From Cristatella mucedo (Eukaryota; Bryozoa; Phylactolaemata; Cristatellidae): 64,000 bases of DNA. Under the pieces are notes generated by a model. It had not been told where the DNA came from. It searched no databases and was given only the letters and a program-made list of their open reading frames with translations. Numbering within the stretch: the first letter of the stretch is position 1; each line of letters begins with the position of its first letter. Shown here one piece after another: positions 9,745 to 20,539 of the stretch. Both the position numbers and the translations under genes were made by a program. The stretch is from positions 496,001 through 560,000 of the forward strand of contig WPIO01000102.1 of assembly GCA_009760855.2 (NCBI GenBank), read 5' to 3'.

Positions 9745-10746
9745 ATGGCAATTTCACCAGAAATAAAGCAACATATAGCAAACATAACCAAGCCAATAGA
9801 GCAAATTATATTTAATGTCGCCAAAAAGCACACAGATGAAATGGTTTTAAGTGCTCTACAATCTATCATAGAAAACCCAGGGAAAAGACTTAGATCCACA
9901 ATTCTTTTGTTGTGTGCAAATATAATATCCGAGCTAAATGAAACAATCATTACCGAAAAGCAAAGGGAATATTTGCATCTATTTGCCGTAAGTTTAGAGC
10001 TAATTCACAATGCCAGTCTACTACACGATGATGTAATAGACGAAGCAGAAACCAGAAGAGGCAAGCCAACCATAAATAGAATTATCGGCAACAGAAATGC
10101 TATTTTAATTGGAGATTTGGTGATATCTGAAGCTCTAGTTTTAATGTCTAAAACAAATATTATTTCTTCTATAGCCACAATGGCAGAGGCTTCTAAAAAA
10201 CTAGCCCTTGGGGAGATAAAGCAAAATGCAGCCATAGGAAATCACGCGATAACATTACAGCAATATTATGAAATAATAGAGCTAAAAACAGGATCGCTTT
10301 TTGTTGCGGCAACGACAATAGCGGCAGACATAACCGGCGGCACCGATATGCAAAAAAGCCATATGTCACAAATAGGATTGGAGGTTGGAAAGGTTTTTCA
10401 GATAACTGACGATATTATCGATTATTTTAGCCCCCAAGCCACAACAGGAAAAAAGCAGTATATAGATTTTATGGAAAAAAAAATCACGCTTCCGCTAATA
10501 TTGCTACTGAAATCCGCCTCGGCAGCAGAAATGATGGAAATAAAGCAAGCAACAGAAGACCCAAACACAAAATCTCTGTCTATTGTTCTGGAAAAAATGA
10601 GTAAATACAACATAGAAGGAAAATGCAGAGCAATGGCGGCGGAAAAAATAGAACAACTTAGCCAAATCGGCAAAACCTTCACCAATTCTACCAGTGCCGA
10701 TTATCTACAAGAACTTTTACACTATCTAATTAATAGAATAATGTGA
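9745..10746 (+). CDS. ispB: Trans-polyprenyl diphosphate synthase (octaprenyl-type)
   Basis: A 333-residue class I isoprenyl synthase that adds isopentenyl diphosphate units to make a long all-trans chain, most likely the ubiquinone side chain. The first Asp-rich motif is LLHDDVIDEAETRRGKP (D95, D96, D99) and the second is TDDIIDYF (D222, D223, D226). GKRLR near residue 47 binds substrate. The chain length cannot be read reliably, so IspB is the most likely name in a ubiquinone-using alphaproteobacterium, but farnesyl or geranylgeranyl synthase is possible. It is transcribed divergently from the 527-aa gene. A TATAAT lies only 4 bp before the ATG, so the leader may be very short. Confidence 0.9.
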   Translation: MAISPEIKQHIANITKPIEQIIFNVAKKHTDEMVLSALQSIIENPGKRLRSTILLLCANIISELNETIITEKQREYLHLFAVSLELIHNASLLHDDVIDEAETRRGKPTINRIIGNRNAILIGDLVISEALVLMSKTNIISSIATMAEASKKLALGEIKQNAAIGNHAITLQQYYEIIELKTGSLFVAATTIAADITGGTDMQKSHMSQIGLEVGKVFQITDDIIDYFSPQATTGKKQYIDFMEKKITLPLILLLKSASAAEMMEIKQATEDPNTKSLSIVLEKMSKYNIEGKCRAMAAEKIEQLSQIGKTFTNSTSADYLQELLHYLINRIM

Positions 10747-10885
10747 TGGATCAAATTTTTTACGCAAAAGAAAAATTACCAACACGGCTTTCAATAACAG
10801 TTCTCACTGGCAAAAAAATAAAACCGATCTTTGTCATAAATTCTGCAAAAAACAATAGGAAATTATCCATTAAAATAAAAATACA

Positions 10886-12157
10886 ATGAACTTTAAATCT
10901 AAAAAAAGCTTCAGTATTTTAGAGCTTTCAATTGTTATTTCCGTTAGTGCCGTGCTGCTTGGTTCTTCTATGATGATGATGCAGGGATTTAGTAAATATA
11001 ATAAATTTAAGGAAAATCAAGCCAAAATTGATGTAATTAAAAAGGCAATCCAGCACTATTTTGATGTATATAATCGCCTACCCTGCCCAGCAGACCCAAG
11101 AATATCTATTTCTGGTAGTAACTATGCAGCCGAAGTGATTGATTCTACTGGCGGATGCTCTTGGGATATTTTGAAAAACGAATCAACAAGAAGGCTGCCG
11201 GAAGCCTTTAAGGTGCAAGAATATTATTCCTATTCAGGATCAAATATTTCCAGCGGATATATGCTGGTTGGCGCAGTGCCAGCATTGGCGCTAGGGCTTG
11301 ATGCAAGCTATGTAACGGATGCATATGGCAATAAATTTACATATTTTGTTCACGATGTTGTGGCAAGTCATAATCGAAGCTCCGACGTTAGGTATGTAAA
11401 TATTATTGGCTGGGCCAGAATGAATGTTATAAATAAAAGCAACGATAATCAAATGGCACAGATATCAAAATCCTCCTCTGCCTGCAATGCAACATCAAAT
11501 ATATATCTAATGGGGAATCAGAACAATCAGTTCATAAGTTATGGACTGGCCTTCTCTCCTGCCTTTGTGCCCTGCAACATCATAATTCGAGATTCAAGAA
11601 CCAGACAGATAATAACAAGCAACAACATAGCAACAGTCATTATAAGCCATGGTTCAAATGGCTATGGAGCTTGGAATGCCAATGGAAGCTATAATGCACA
11701 AGCACCTGGCTATATAGAGCAGGCAAATAGCTATCGCTATTACTCTTTTGGAACGAATAATGTTAACGCTGCGGCCTACAAATTCGGCAATACAATCGCA
11801 CCAGTGGAGCTTTCAGCGGGAGCCAGAAGCAACGATTTTGACGACCTTGTTGTATGGTTTTCTGCAGAAAAGCTAATGACAGAATCAGATTCTAGTGAAA
11901 ATTGGAGCAAAAAAGTAGGATGTCACGCAAGTAACAACATGAAAGGAGTTAATTACAGCATAATTTCCAACAATGCATATGGTACGTCTTTCAGCACTCA
12001 ATATATATCATCCGCCAACTCAACAATAACTTTAGCAAGCGGCATAAGCAACACAACGCCTCCAAACGATCCTTATGTGGCAGCATCCTACGATATAAAA
12101 GTAATTCTACCAAGCGGAGAGCGAAACACATGCGGTGCGTGGGGAGTATGGTATTAG
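10886..12157 (+). CDS. Pilin-like protein with type IV prepilin N-terminus (paralogue 1)
   Basis: A 423-residue protein beginning with a short basic leader and SFSILELSIVISVSAVLLG, a prepilin-type hydrophobic helix with Glu at +5. The residue at -1 is Ser instead of the usual Gly. After the helix come a linker (YFDVYNRLPCPADP) and a large extracellular-type domain rich in Gly, Ser, Asn and Tyr. It resembles minor pilins or pseudopilins, which are processed by a prepilin peptidase and assembled at the inner membrane. Two further pilin-like proteins are at 27889-28983 and 62161-63114, but this one is only loosely related to them. The 3' end borders an IS1-family wreck. Confidence 0.65.
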   Translation: MNFKSKKSFSILELSIVISVSAVLLGSSMMMMQGFSKYNKFKENQAKIDVIKKAIQHYFDVYNRLPCPADPRISISGSNYAAEVIDSTGGCSWDILKNESTRRLPEAFKVQEYYSYSGSNISSGYMLVGAVPALALGLDASYVTDAYGNKFTYFVHDVVASHNRSSDVRYVNIIGWARMNVINKSNDNQMAQISKSSSACNATSNIYLMGNQNNQFISYGLAFSPAFVPCNIIIRDSRTRQIITSNNIATVIISHGSNGYGAWNANGSYNAQAPGYIEQANSYRYYSFGTNNVNAAAYKFGNTIAPVELSAGARSNDFDDLVVWFSAEKLMTESDSSENWSKKVGCHASNNMKGVNYSIISNNAYGTSFSTQYISSANSTITLASGISNTTPPNDPYVAASYDIKVILPSGERNTCGAWGVWY

Positions 12158-12290
12158 ATTAGATGCCGCCCATCACCTTTGCCATAGAGTCACGATCATC
12201 ACGGTAAATACGGGGCTTTACACCCAAACACCACCCTTTATCCACTTATCACTTTTTATCCATAGCGGTACATTTATAACATTTATATAT
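12158..12290. other. Spacer between pilin-like gene and IS1-family wreck
   Basis: No credible gene. An open frame of 79 codons on the plus strand (12135-12374) crosses the pilin stop and the IS wreck and looks like chance coding. Confidence 0.4.
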
Positions 12291-13429
12291 AGATTTTCTC
12301 TTGATTTTTTATTGTACGTAGTTCTCCTGCTTACTTGCAACATAATGACTCAATATGACTCAATCTGGCATTAAAGCTCTCAACTAAACAAGTATCTGAC
12401 TTGCTTAAATTCAAGAGAAAATCTGTTGATATGTTTTGCGAGGGCAAATCTTCATTGTAAGTATAATTTCTATCTGTCTTGCTCTTTCGTAAATTAAATC
12501 AAAAGAATGCTTAACATTCGCAAGTTTTAACTCTGCAAGAGCCTGCGCTGCATTGTTAAGAAGCCCAAGCCAACGCAAATTTTCATTATTGTTTAATAAC
12601 TGTGCTTCAAGAGAAAATCTGTTGATATGTTTTGCGAGGGCAAATCTTCATTGTAAGTATAATTTCTATCTGTCTTGCTCTTTCGTAAATTAAATCAAAA
12701 GAATGCTTAACATCCACAAGTTTTAACTCCGCAAGAGCCTGCGCTGCATTGTTAAGAAGCCCAAGCCAACGCAAATCTTCATTATTGTTTAATAACTGTG
12801 CTTAAAGAGAAAATCTGCTCACTTCAGACATGGCAAATTGTTCAAATGTTTTATATTCAAAAGATGAAGGACGGTGCAAAAATACTTAATTTTATGATGT
12901 TTTATCTTATCGAAAAGTTTAATTGCTGTTGATGTTAAACTGGATGCGATCATAATTTATCAAGATGCATTGCGTTTGTAATGATAGCAGTCCAAATTCT
13001 GGTTTGATTTTTTCGTTGTTAAAAAAGTATAAAGTTCATCCATTGCAACGATTACAATATCGCAACAAGCATAATGCTTACTTGTTGATAGGTAACTGTG
13101 TAGCTTTATTTTTAATCCAGTGAACCATTAATTGATATGAAATTTTTTTATCAAACATTTTGCTTAAAATTCTTGCAGTTCTGCGATAATTATTTCCCTC
13201 AGAGAATAATATTAATATTAATATCAATGTGGTTTATATGATTTGTACATCATATTTTGTTTCTTTCATCAAAATGTACAATTTGACATTTTTTACAACT
13301 TTTACACAAAACCTTTGTTTTCTTAACTTATCAAACCCTTGTTTATAAGGCTTGTTGATGAACAATGTTTATAAATCACAAATCATATATAATTATATAT
13401 GATTTGTTGGGAGGGGAGGTGTTGGTGCC
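12290..13429 (-). mobile_element. IS1-family element, degraded and interrupted (copy 1)
   Basis: The transposase reads on the minus strand. Its N-terminal half is at about 12991-13429, more than 90 percent identical by eye to the copy at 43525-44356. A C-terminal piece is at about 12330-12410 and contains DTCLVESFNARL, the glutamate-bearing end of the IS1 catalytic domain. Between them lie a 196-bp tandem repeat and about 190 bp of other relic sequence. The outer end at 13429 is the inverted repeat GGCACCAACACC (read on the minus strand), preceded by a 30-bp perfect palindrome at 13378-13407. The element is not functional. It lies just upstream of the 1972-aa gene. Confidence 0.75.
12411..12802 (+). 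repeat. 196-bp tandem direct repeat, two units
   Basis: Unit 1 is 12411-12606 and unit 2 is 12607-12802; a third unit begins for about 15 bp at 12803. The units differ by only a few bases. On the minus strand each encodes an open stretch that includes LRWLGLLNNAAQALAELKL and HSFDLIYERARQIEII, so the unit derives from a protein gene I cannot identify. Since 196 is not a multiple of three, the repeat does not keep a reading frame. It interrupts the IS1-family remains. Confidence 0.85.
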
Positions 13430-13515
13430 TAAATGCAATTCATCATTCAATAGTTGTTTTTTATTTTTATTACAATAACTGGTTGCTTATATTTGCTAGA
13501 TAAAATGAATTGAAA

Positions 13516-16500
13516 ATGAAGTTTTTTAAAGGAGAAGTTTTTACAGGAGATGGTTTTTTGATGGATTGGAGTGATCGATTAAAAACGTTAAACCTAGGAA
13601 AACTAGCAATAGTAGAAGCAGTAATGAACGAAAAAATATTAACTTTCCCAGTAGAATTCGCGAAATTAAGTAAATTACATTATAGTGAATATTGGTCAAA
13701 AAGTCAAGCATTGCAAAGGGAATACGATCTTTTTAAGGAAAGGAGAGATGACATACAAAATATGGCTATAAAAAAATTTACTCAAGAATATGCCAACGGC
13801 AATTTGCACGACGTGAAACTCTTACCAGACGATGATTTTAAGCGAAATTTTCGACATTGTTTGCATGAAATAATGAAATCCCAACAAACTGCTTTGCTTA
13901 TTCTAGATAAGGAAGCTTTATTATTTAAACAGCAAGAAGAGCAAATAAATTCTGCTGTTAAAGAATTACTCACTACAACATTAGAAGGAATGGCATTATG
14001 TAAAAGTAATAGTTTAGATTGGGCTGTAAAGCTTCTGCAAAATCAATTTCGTGAAAAATACTCACATGAACAATTACTCCAATTATCCCGAAATCAAGCA
14101 AAGGAGTCTGCCGCTGAATTCATTGATCGGTCGTATATCCAAATTGTTGGTGGTTATAAATTAGGTTTGTTAGGTTTTGGGCTTGAGAAAAGTGACCCTC
14201 GTGAGGGAGATGATCTTCCTAGCATTCGAGACAACTCAATGCAACATTTGATGCAATATATTCAACAATTTGCTACAAAAAATTCTGTTAATTTAGAGAA
14301 TTTAACTGATGCTGATGGGAAAAAATTTGATTGTCTTAATTATCTTGGTCAGAAGGTAATAGCAATTTTACTATCAAAAAAATATTCCTTGCTCAAGACA
14401 AATCAAACGCTTTCTACTGTTGGCGTATGGAGTCTGAGAATTGATCGTTTTATCCGCGATGGCTGCGAGAAATTAAAAGAAAAAAAACAATCAATAAAAC
14501 AAGAAATAAAAAAGAAGCAACAAATTCAAGCCGAAGGTCATGAGATTTGGAGAGATATTAATGCCGGCGAGCATCTACGGCCATCATTGCTTGATGCGCT
14601 TCAGTCACTTGGAGGGCGGAATATTGTTGGTTACTTTCTTGAAATGTCTATACCCAGTGCAATTGGTATTGAAATGTTATGTGATTTTGTTATAAATCAA
14701 CTCACTACAGAATTAAGTCAAGAACAATTCATCACACTTACAAAAGAATCGCTGCTAAATAAAGCCAAAGAGTTAGTAAAGAAGATGTCAGCAGATAGAC
14801 TAACACAATACCATGCAAAAAAATGCAAAGATAGATCATTTATATTGCATAGCGACGGCATAAAGGCCGAAGATGCAATGGTAATGATTAACGACAAAGC
14901 AGATTTAAATGAACTAGTAATTGATAGAGTGTTGTGTTTGACATTTAACCGTAACAATCAAGTTCTTTTTGCCGAATTTCTAGATGATGCCTCTTTATTT
15001 ACAACAAAACAATTGGAATTATTGCCATTTGTTGCAGTAGATGCATACAAAAGAAAAATTGCTTCACAAAAAGGCTCATCAGAACAACAATTAAAGCAGC
15101 AAGAAGAGTTGAAAATATTGGAGCAACAATTGAAACAATATCAACAGAAGAAAACATTGCAGAAAATGATATATATTTATAATCTTCTTGAAACGCAAAT
15201 GCGTAACAATGAAGCCGCAGATAAGATGATTACAAAATATATTGAAGCAAGAACATTATTGCTTGAACAAGGTAATCCACAAAATATCGTGTTGGTCACG
15301 AAAGATTCAACATTATATCGTGGTAGAATTAAGAGAGTGATTGATGCATTGGAACAAGATATAAATCATATGCGCAATCCAAATTTCTTATCAGAATTAC
15401 CACCTGCACATAGGAAGTTAATAGAAAATGCCCATAGTACAAGGCTAAAATTAAAAAAACTTGCCCGAGAGTCTTCCTCCGCTGCCATTACTAGCAAAAC
15501 TTCGGCAACAGTACCTACAGCAAATGCAATGAGTAATCAAGAGAGGATAGATATTCAAAAAAGAAAATATTGCGCTGAATTATTAAATAATTTCAACAAT
15601 TATGTTCCCGACTTAAGGCACAATACGAATTCAACTGCAATTAATGAATATATTGAAGAACATGTTAATCAGATTGTGCATGTTATGATAGATGACATTG
15701 CCGCCAGATTAAATTTCGATGAATTTATGAATTTACAAATATCGAAACTTAGAGATAATATTGTAAAAAAGATAAAAGAAATTATTGAGCTTCACAATGT
15801 TATCATAAGAATTGCAGCATCGCCCAATTCATCTCTAGAATTAGTTGGCGCGGGAAAAAGTATCATTGCCGATGCAAGTAGTTTTAATAATATTAGATAT
15901 GGAAAAATAGATGCATTTTTTACACCTTATGCAAGTGTTCTTTACAGCGATGAAGATCCTGCACGAGAAGTAGTGATGTGTGGATTGATAGATTGGATAT
16001 TGTTATTGGCCAATGGAATGACATATAAAGAATTAACTCCTGTGTCATTTATGGAATTAGTTTGCTTTCTTTTACTCCATCCACAACAAATCTGTTTTGA
16101 TTTATATGGCATTGAAGAATCAAACGCCCTAAAGAAAGCTAGAGTAGAATTTTTGTCATTGTCAGTACACGATAAAATGGCATATGTAACTAGAATACTT
16201 ATAGAAGAACAGCGCAAAATATCTCATATATTTCAAAGATATATAACATCGCATGGGTTGAATATGCCTCGCAGTCTTCTTATAGATCATGATCATGGAA
16301 ATTACGTAAAATTATACAACGAATTAACTGATACATTAAAAGCGCTTACACATAATAGAGGAATGACATCGTCACAATCAATGGTAGCAACGGCAGAAGT
16401 GCCTTATCTTAATCGAAAAAGCTTTTTTTATATAGATTATGTACAGATTAAACAATCTAAGCATAATACAACGCTAAAAATACTTTATGACAAATTATTA

Positions 16501-19434
16501 GAATACGCTGAAACATATAAAAGACATCGTATAACTTTATTTAATCAATCTTGTATTACATTGGATGAATTGGCCCAATTAGCAATGGATTTATTTTATA
16601 ATACGGGGCAAATATTATCATTTTCAGGGCCTGGCGAGCGTGATTTTTGCGAACATACAATTATAAAAGGGATGGATTATATTGTAAAACAAGTAATTTT
16701 TGGCCAACTGAATACTTCTTCTTTGTCGAGCTCTTCTTCTGACGTTGCCACCATAAAAAAACAGCAATTAACAATATATTTATCTACTACCAGCCCTCAT
16801 TTCACATATCGCTTATGGGCTGCTGGCATTTCTGAAGCTGCTTTGGTTGATTTTGTGGTTTCTTCTACACAACTTTGTTGTGATAAGCAACAATTTTTAC
16901 AAATAAAAGAAGAGTCGCTATTCGCATTATGCAACGCAATGTTGAATGAGTTTACTGCCAAGCAAACACACAAACTAAGAGAAAGACTTCAACTTCCCAC
17001 CTCACCATTAGAACGTTATTCTGGTGTTAGCGGGGTATTTGACGAAGCTTTATTGCGAATGTCTTCAGAAGACGGCAATTTATGTCGATCTAATATAATG
17101 TTTACAAAGTTTAATCAATTTATAGAAACTATTGTAAGAGATACGGGATTACATCAGAACAAATTGAGTCAAAAAGAAGCGCTTATAGCTTCCACAAAGG
17201 CATGGCTTAATTTTATAACACTATTCGGTGAAGTGGAATTTCAGAATATAGAAAAAATAGCCGAATGGACTTACGAAAAATATCAATCTCAACTAGAACA
17301 GATAATGAGAGTAAGAAAACAATTAAATACAACTCCAGAGAATAAACAAAAGATACTCAAAGAAACAGCACATGAAATGGCTAGAAGTGTAGTACAGTTC
17401 ATGAGAAAGACAGCAGTAATACAATTTAGTCCAATAGAACGTCATCAATTGTTGATCAGATTTGTTGAGCAAGCTATTGCAAGATGTAGTTATAGAGACA
17501 CACATGAAGTACGTACATACCCAAGTGATGGTAATTGGAAGCAGCCATTAGCAATTATGCCAAAAAAGCCAACACCAGATTTGGCGGTCGCAAGATCTTA
17601 TGCTTTATTGCGCCACTTTAATCCCGAAGGATTAAATTTTAGCGAGTGGGATGAAATACACAAAGAGCCAAAAATAAAATTATTGTTTGAAGATCTTGAT
17701 AAAGTTCCTCAATTATTAAAAAATAGTCCTTTTGCCAATAAAAAAGAATTGTTGGCAAAAACAACAATTGCAGCGCTTGAGATTGCCTGCACGAAAGATG
17801 AATTTATGCAATTGGAAAGAACACAATTACAAAAAGCTGCCACGGTTATTGCGCAGTATCACAAAGCTATTCAAAAACAAGATGGACTGAGTAAGATGCT
17901 TGCTATTGAAGCATTACCGCCTGACGCAGAATTACTGCCTGTTGAACAAAGCAGACCTACAAGTCAAGTTAGTGCAAAGCCTACCAGACCGTCTGCCAGG
18001 CAGGATAATGATAATCAAGTTAATGCACGGCATATCAGACCGCCTGACGCAGAATTACTGCCTGTTGAACAAAGCAGACCTACAAGTCAAGTTAGTGCAA
18101 AGCCTACCAGACCGTCTGCCAGGCAGGATAATGATAATGCGGAATTATTTTTAAGAAAGTTGCAACAATTTGTTGTAAATAGATCGTTATTATTATTGGG
18201 GAAGCAAGCTAAGCAGAGTGCTTATTTTAAATCAACACATCCTAAAGAATTCGAAGCAATCAAAAAGACAATAATAAATTTCTTAACTCGTGATCCAAAT
18301 TTTTGCCAACAATATAATATAAACCTCAATAAAATACAAAGTGCAGATCCGGAATTTTCAGAGCTATTAACACGTTTTGTAATGTTAACATTTATTGTCA
18401 GACATCACGACGCTGATGTCCATCAAGGCATGTCATACGCCATGAGTCGTTTAAATGCAATAACCGCACACCATGTAAAAGAGTATATTTTGAAATTTAT
18501 GCTTGAACATATCACACAAACTCAAATACAGCATAGAGAAGATTCTTTAGAGCGAGTTTTAAGTGCATCCAATGCTGCTATTGGAGCCGATCATGCTGCT
18601 AAAGATAACACGAGTCATAAAATCGCTGCCAAGCAAGGTATTTCTTCTGCGTCAGAAATGTTGCCAGCACCACAATTACATACTGTCGTTGCGGCTCCTC
18701 AACAAACCACCGCCTTGCAGCCGATGGCAGCGTCAAGAACTTTTGGCTTAAAACGGACTACAGATATTTCACACGCACCCACATCACCACCTCATGATAC
18801 TGTCGTTGCGGCTCCTCAACAAACCACCGCCTTGCAGCCGATGGCAGCGTCAAGAACTTTTGGCTTAAAACGGACTACAGATATTTCACACGCACCCACA
18901 TCACCACCTCATGATACTGTCGTTGCGGCTCATCAACAAACCACCGCCTTGCAGCCGATGGCAGCGTCAACTGATTTGCTTGGTGCAACCTCGGCTGACT
19001 ATTTTGATTCTGATATAGATAGTTGTTGGACGAAAGTAATACAAGAACAGGGAAAAAAAATAACTGTCTTACAAGATGCAATTAGAGAGCTTTATAATGA
19101 AGATATATTGCTGCCATTAGGTTTGAATTCAGAAACATTATTTGAAAAGACCTTAGAGCAATGTAAGTTGAATGTTATGGATTGTTGTGAGGGCCTAGAT
19201 GCGAAAACAACAAAAGAGTTAATTCAGGAAAGCATAGGCTATATTAAAGCTGAAGAATTTACTGACATGGCTAAATCTTTGGTGACAGAATTACAGGCAA
19301 CACAACAGACAAAATCAGCATCTTCAATTCTTTCCGAAACTGCAACAAGAAATTCAGTTCTGAAGGCTAATGTCAAAGATAAAAAAAAAGATAAAAAAAA
19401 GGATTCCGAATCAAGCAAATGTGTACAGATGTGA
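13516..19434 (+). CDS. Giant 1972-aa unknown protein with internal repeats; candidate effector
   Basis: An intact frame of nearly 6 kb. I choose the ATG at 13516 over a TTG six bases upstream. There is no signal peptide and no recognised domain. Residues 1-1450 are mainly charged and helical (several Lys/Glu/Gln stretches, for example around residue 525). Two repeat zones follow: a 41-residue unit beginning PPDAELLPVEQSRPTSQ, twice (17917-18138), and a 39-residue unit containing AAPQQTTALQPMAAS, two and a half times (18682-18970). The C-terminus is Lys-rich (DKKKDKKKD) and ends in SSKCVQM. Size, low complexity and basic tail suggest a secreted protein acting on the host, but this is inference. 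Confidence 0.75.
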   Translation: MKFFKGEVFTGDGFLMDWSDRLKTLNLGKLAIVEAVMNEKILTFPVEFAKLSKLHYSEYWSKSQALQREYDLFKERRDDIQNMAIKKFTQEYANGNLHDVKLLPDDDFKRNFRHCLHEIMKSQQTALLILDKEALLFKQQEEQINSAVKELLTTTLEGMALCKSNSLDWAVKLLQNQFREKYSHEQLLQLSRNQAKESAAEFIDRSYIQIVGGYKLGLLGFGLEKSDPREGDDLPSIRDNSMQHLMQYIQQFATKNSVNLENLTDADGKKFDCLNYLGQKVIAILLSKKYSLLKTNQTLSTVGVWSLRIDRFIRDGCEKLKEKKQSIKQEIKKKQQIQAEGHEIWRDINAGEHLRPSLLDALQSLGGRNIVGYFLEMSIPSAIGIEMLCDFVINQLTTELSQEQFITLTKESLLNKAKELVKKMSADRLTQYHAKKCKDRSFILHSDGIKAEDAMVMINDKADLNELVIDRVLCLTFNRNNQVLFAEFLDDASLFTTKQLELLPFVAVDAYKRKIASQKGSSEQQLKQQEELKILEQQLKQYQQKKTLQKMIYIYNLLETQMRNNEAADKMITKYIEARTLLLEQGNPQNIVLVTKDSTLYRGRIKRVIDALEQDINHMRNPNFLSELPPAHRKLIENAHSTRLKLKKLARESSSAAITSKTSATVPTANAMSNQERIDIQKRKYCAELLNNFNNYVPDLRHNTNSTAINEYIEEHVNQIVHVMIDDIAARLNFDEFMNLQISKLRDNIVKKIKEIIELHNVIIRIAASPNSSLELVGAGKSIIADASSFNNIRYGKIDAFFTPYASVLYSDEDPAREVVMCGLIDWILLLANGMTYKELTPVSFMELVCFLLLHPQQICFDLYGIEESNALKKARVEFLSLSVHDKMAYVTRILIEEQRKISHIFQRYITSHGLNMPRSLLIDHDHGNYVKLYNELTDTLKALTHNRGMTSSQSMVATAEVPYLNRKSFFYIDYVQIKQSKHNTTLKILYDKLLEYAETYKRHRITLFNQSCITLDELAQLAMDLFYNTGQILSFSGPGERDFCEHTIIKGMDYIVKQVIFGQLNTSSLSSSSSDVATIKKQQLTIYLSTTSPHFTYRLWAAGISEAALVDFVVSSTQLCCDKQQFLQIKEESLFALCNAMLNEFTAKQTHKLRERLQLPTSPLERYSGVSGVFDEALLRMSSEDGNLCRSNIMFTKFNQFIETIVRDTGLHQNKLSQKEALIASTKAWLNFITLFGEVEFQNIEKIAEWTYEKYQSQLEQIMRVRKQLNTTPENKQKILKETAHEMARSVVQFMRKTAVIQFSPIERHQLLIRFVEQAIARCSYRDTHEVRTYPSDGNWKQPLAIMPKKPTPDLAVARSYALLRHFNPEGLNFSEWDEIHKEPKIKLLFEDLDKVPQLLKNSPFANKKELLAKTTIAALEIACTKDEFMQLERTQLQKAATVIAQYHKAIQKQDGLSKMLAIEALPPDAELLPVEQSRPTSQVSAKPTRPSARQDNDNQVNARHIRPPDAELLPVEQSRPTSQVSAKPTRPSARQDNDNAELFLRKLQQFVVNRSLLLLGKQAKQSAYFKSTHPKEFEAIKKTIINFLTRDPNFCQQYNINLNKIQSADPEFSELLTRFVMLTFIVRHHDADVHQGMSYAMSRLNAITAHHVKEYILKFMLEHITQTQIQHREDSLERVLSASNAAIGADHAAKDNTSHKIAAKQGISSASEMLPAPQLHTVVAAPQQTTALQPMAASRTFGLKRTTDISHAPTSPPHDTVVAAPQQTTALQPMAASRTFGLKRTTDISHAPTSPPHDTVVAAHQQTTALQPMAASTDLLGATSADYFDSDIDSCWTKVIQEQGKKITVLQDAIRELYNEDILLPLGLNSETLFEKTLEQCKLNVMDCCEGLDAKTTKELIQESIGYIKAEEFTDMAKSLVTELQATQQTKSASSILSETATRNSVLKANVKDKKKDKKKDSESSKCVQM
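17917..18138 (+). repeat. 123-bp in-frame tandem repeat in the giant gene
   Basis: Two units of 123 bp (41 codons) start at 17917 and 18040. They are nearly identical at DNA level, which points to recent duplication. The second is shortened after the QDNDN codons. The encoded unit is Pro/Ser/Arg-rich and probably unstructured. Confidence 0.9.
18682..18970 (+). repeat. 117-bp in-frame tandem repeat in the giant gene
   Basis: Units of 117 bp (39 codons) start at 18682, 18799 and 18916; the third is partial and ends near 18970. They are almost identical at DNA level, so copy number is likely to vary between strains. The unit is rich in Ala, Thr, Pro and Gln with RTFGLKRTTDISHAP in its second half. 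Confidence 0.9.
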
Positions 19435-20539
19435 AGTTTGTGAGCCGCTAATTCTAGGGCAAAATTTTGGAAATATTTAGCATCGCCATTTCTTGTAATT
19501 AATTATGGTGGATTGCGTTGATTGCTTAAATAAGAAAAATATTCTTTTGTATGGCAGTTCTCTTTTCTGCCTATAAACTAAAGTTATTGCACAGAGAGTT
19601 TTTAACAAGGTTTTCAAACGCCTTGTACATAACGAATGTTTGTATGTATGGCTTAGAGTTATTTATATTTATGCTATAATGAATATATAAAATAATTTTC
19701 AGTAAGGATATTAATTGTCTGCAATATGTTTGTTTTATAAATCTTTCAAAATTTGTTTTGCTATCTTACGGGCTAAATTAACAGGCACTGAATTGATTAC
19801 CATTTTATTATCATCTAAAATATTACTATAAATAAATTAAAATTATCATGACAGATCTGCACTCTTGCAAACCCACGAACCGCAAGTCTGCGACATAAAT
19901 TTCAGCTTACTTGCTTAAAATTCTTTTATTTTGTTCTACAAATTCCATTTAAGGTCTTTTTAATGCATCAGCAGATGAAGACAGCCTCTGTCTGTATGGC
20001 AAAAGATTACTCATTTCAACCTCTCACTCTATTTCTTGAAATCAAGATGGTTGAAAAATCAACAGTATAGTGTGCAGATTGAAATTGTCTAATTAAATCT
20101 GAATCATGGCGTCAAAAATTCTAACTTAGTACCGAAATACTTCCCACTAAAGACAATTTTCCACCAGCAACCTAAAGCACTGATGCCGAAGTGCCGATGG
20201 CAAACATTGCGGCAACAACGCAGGCAAACATAACAGACCAACGGCTTAGAATTTTATCCCGCCATTGCAGACAAACATAAAGCAATATTTAAGACGAAAA
20301 TAACAACAATTGTCACATAAATCGCCATTAAAATGATTTGATCGGTTGGTTAATTGGTTGGTATAGGAAGATGTAAATATCATGATTTTACAATCTAGAA
20401 AAGATACGCTATAAAATCATAAAAACCAAAGCCGTACAAACGATCTTTTGGGGTTATAATTAATAAAAATCTTGCTTATAAAATTAAATCAACCAGTGAA
20501 TAAATAAGACATCAATATTGCATATAAATTTTATTTCAG
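19435..20539. other. Long spacer without a recognisable gene
   Basis: About 1.1 kb of AT-rich DNA. A short minus-strand open stretch near 19720-19830 encodes NLARKIAKQILKDL before a stop and may be a gene relic. No tRNA, repeat or terminator was seen. Confidence 0.4.

Noticed and set aside
12135-12374. 79-codon plus-strand frame after the first pilin-like gene
   Set aside because: It overlaps the pilin end and runs antisense through the IS1-family remains; composition looks random.
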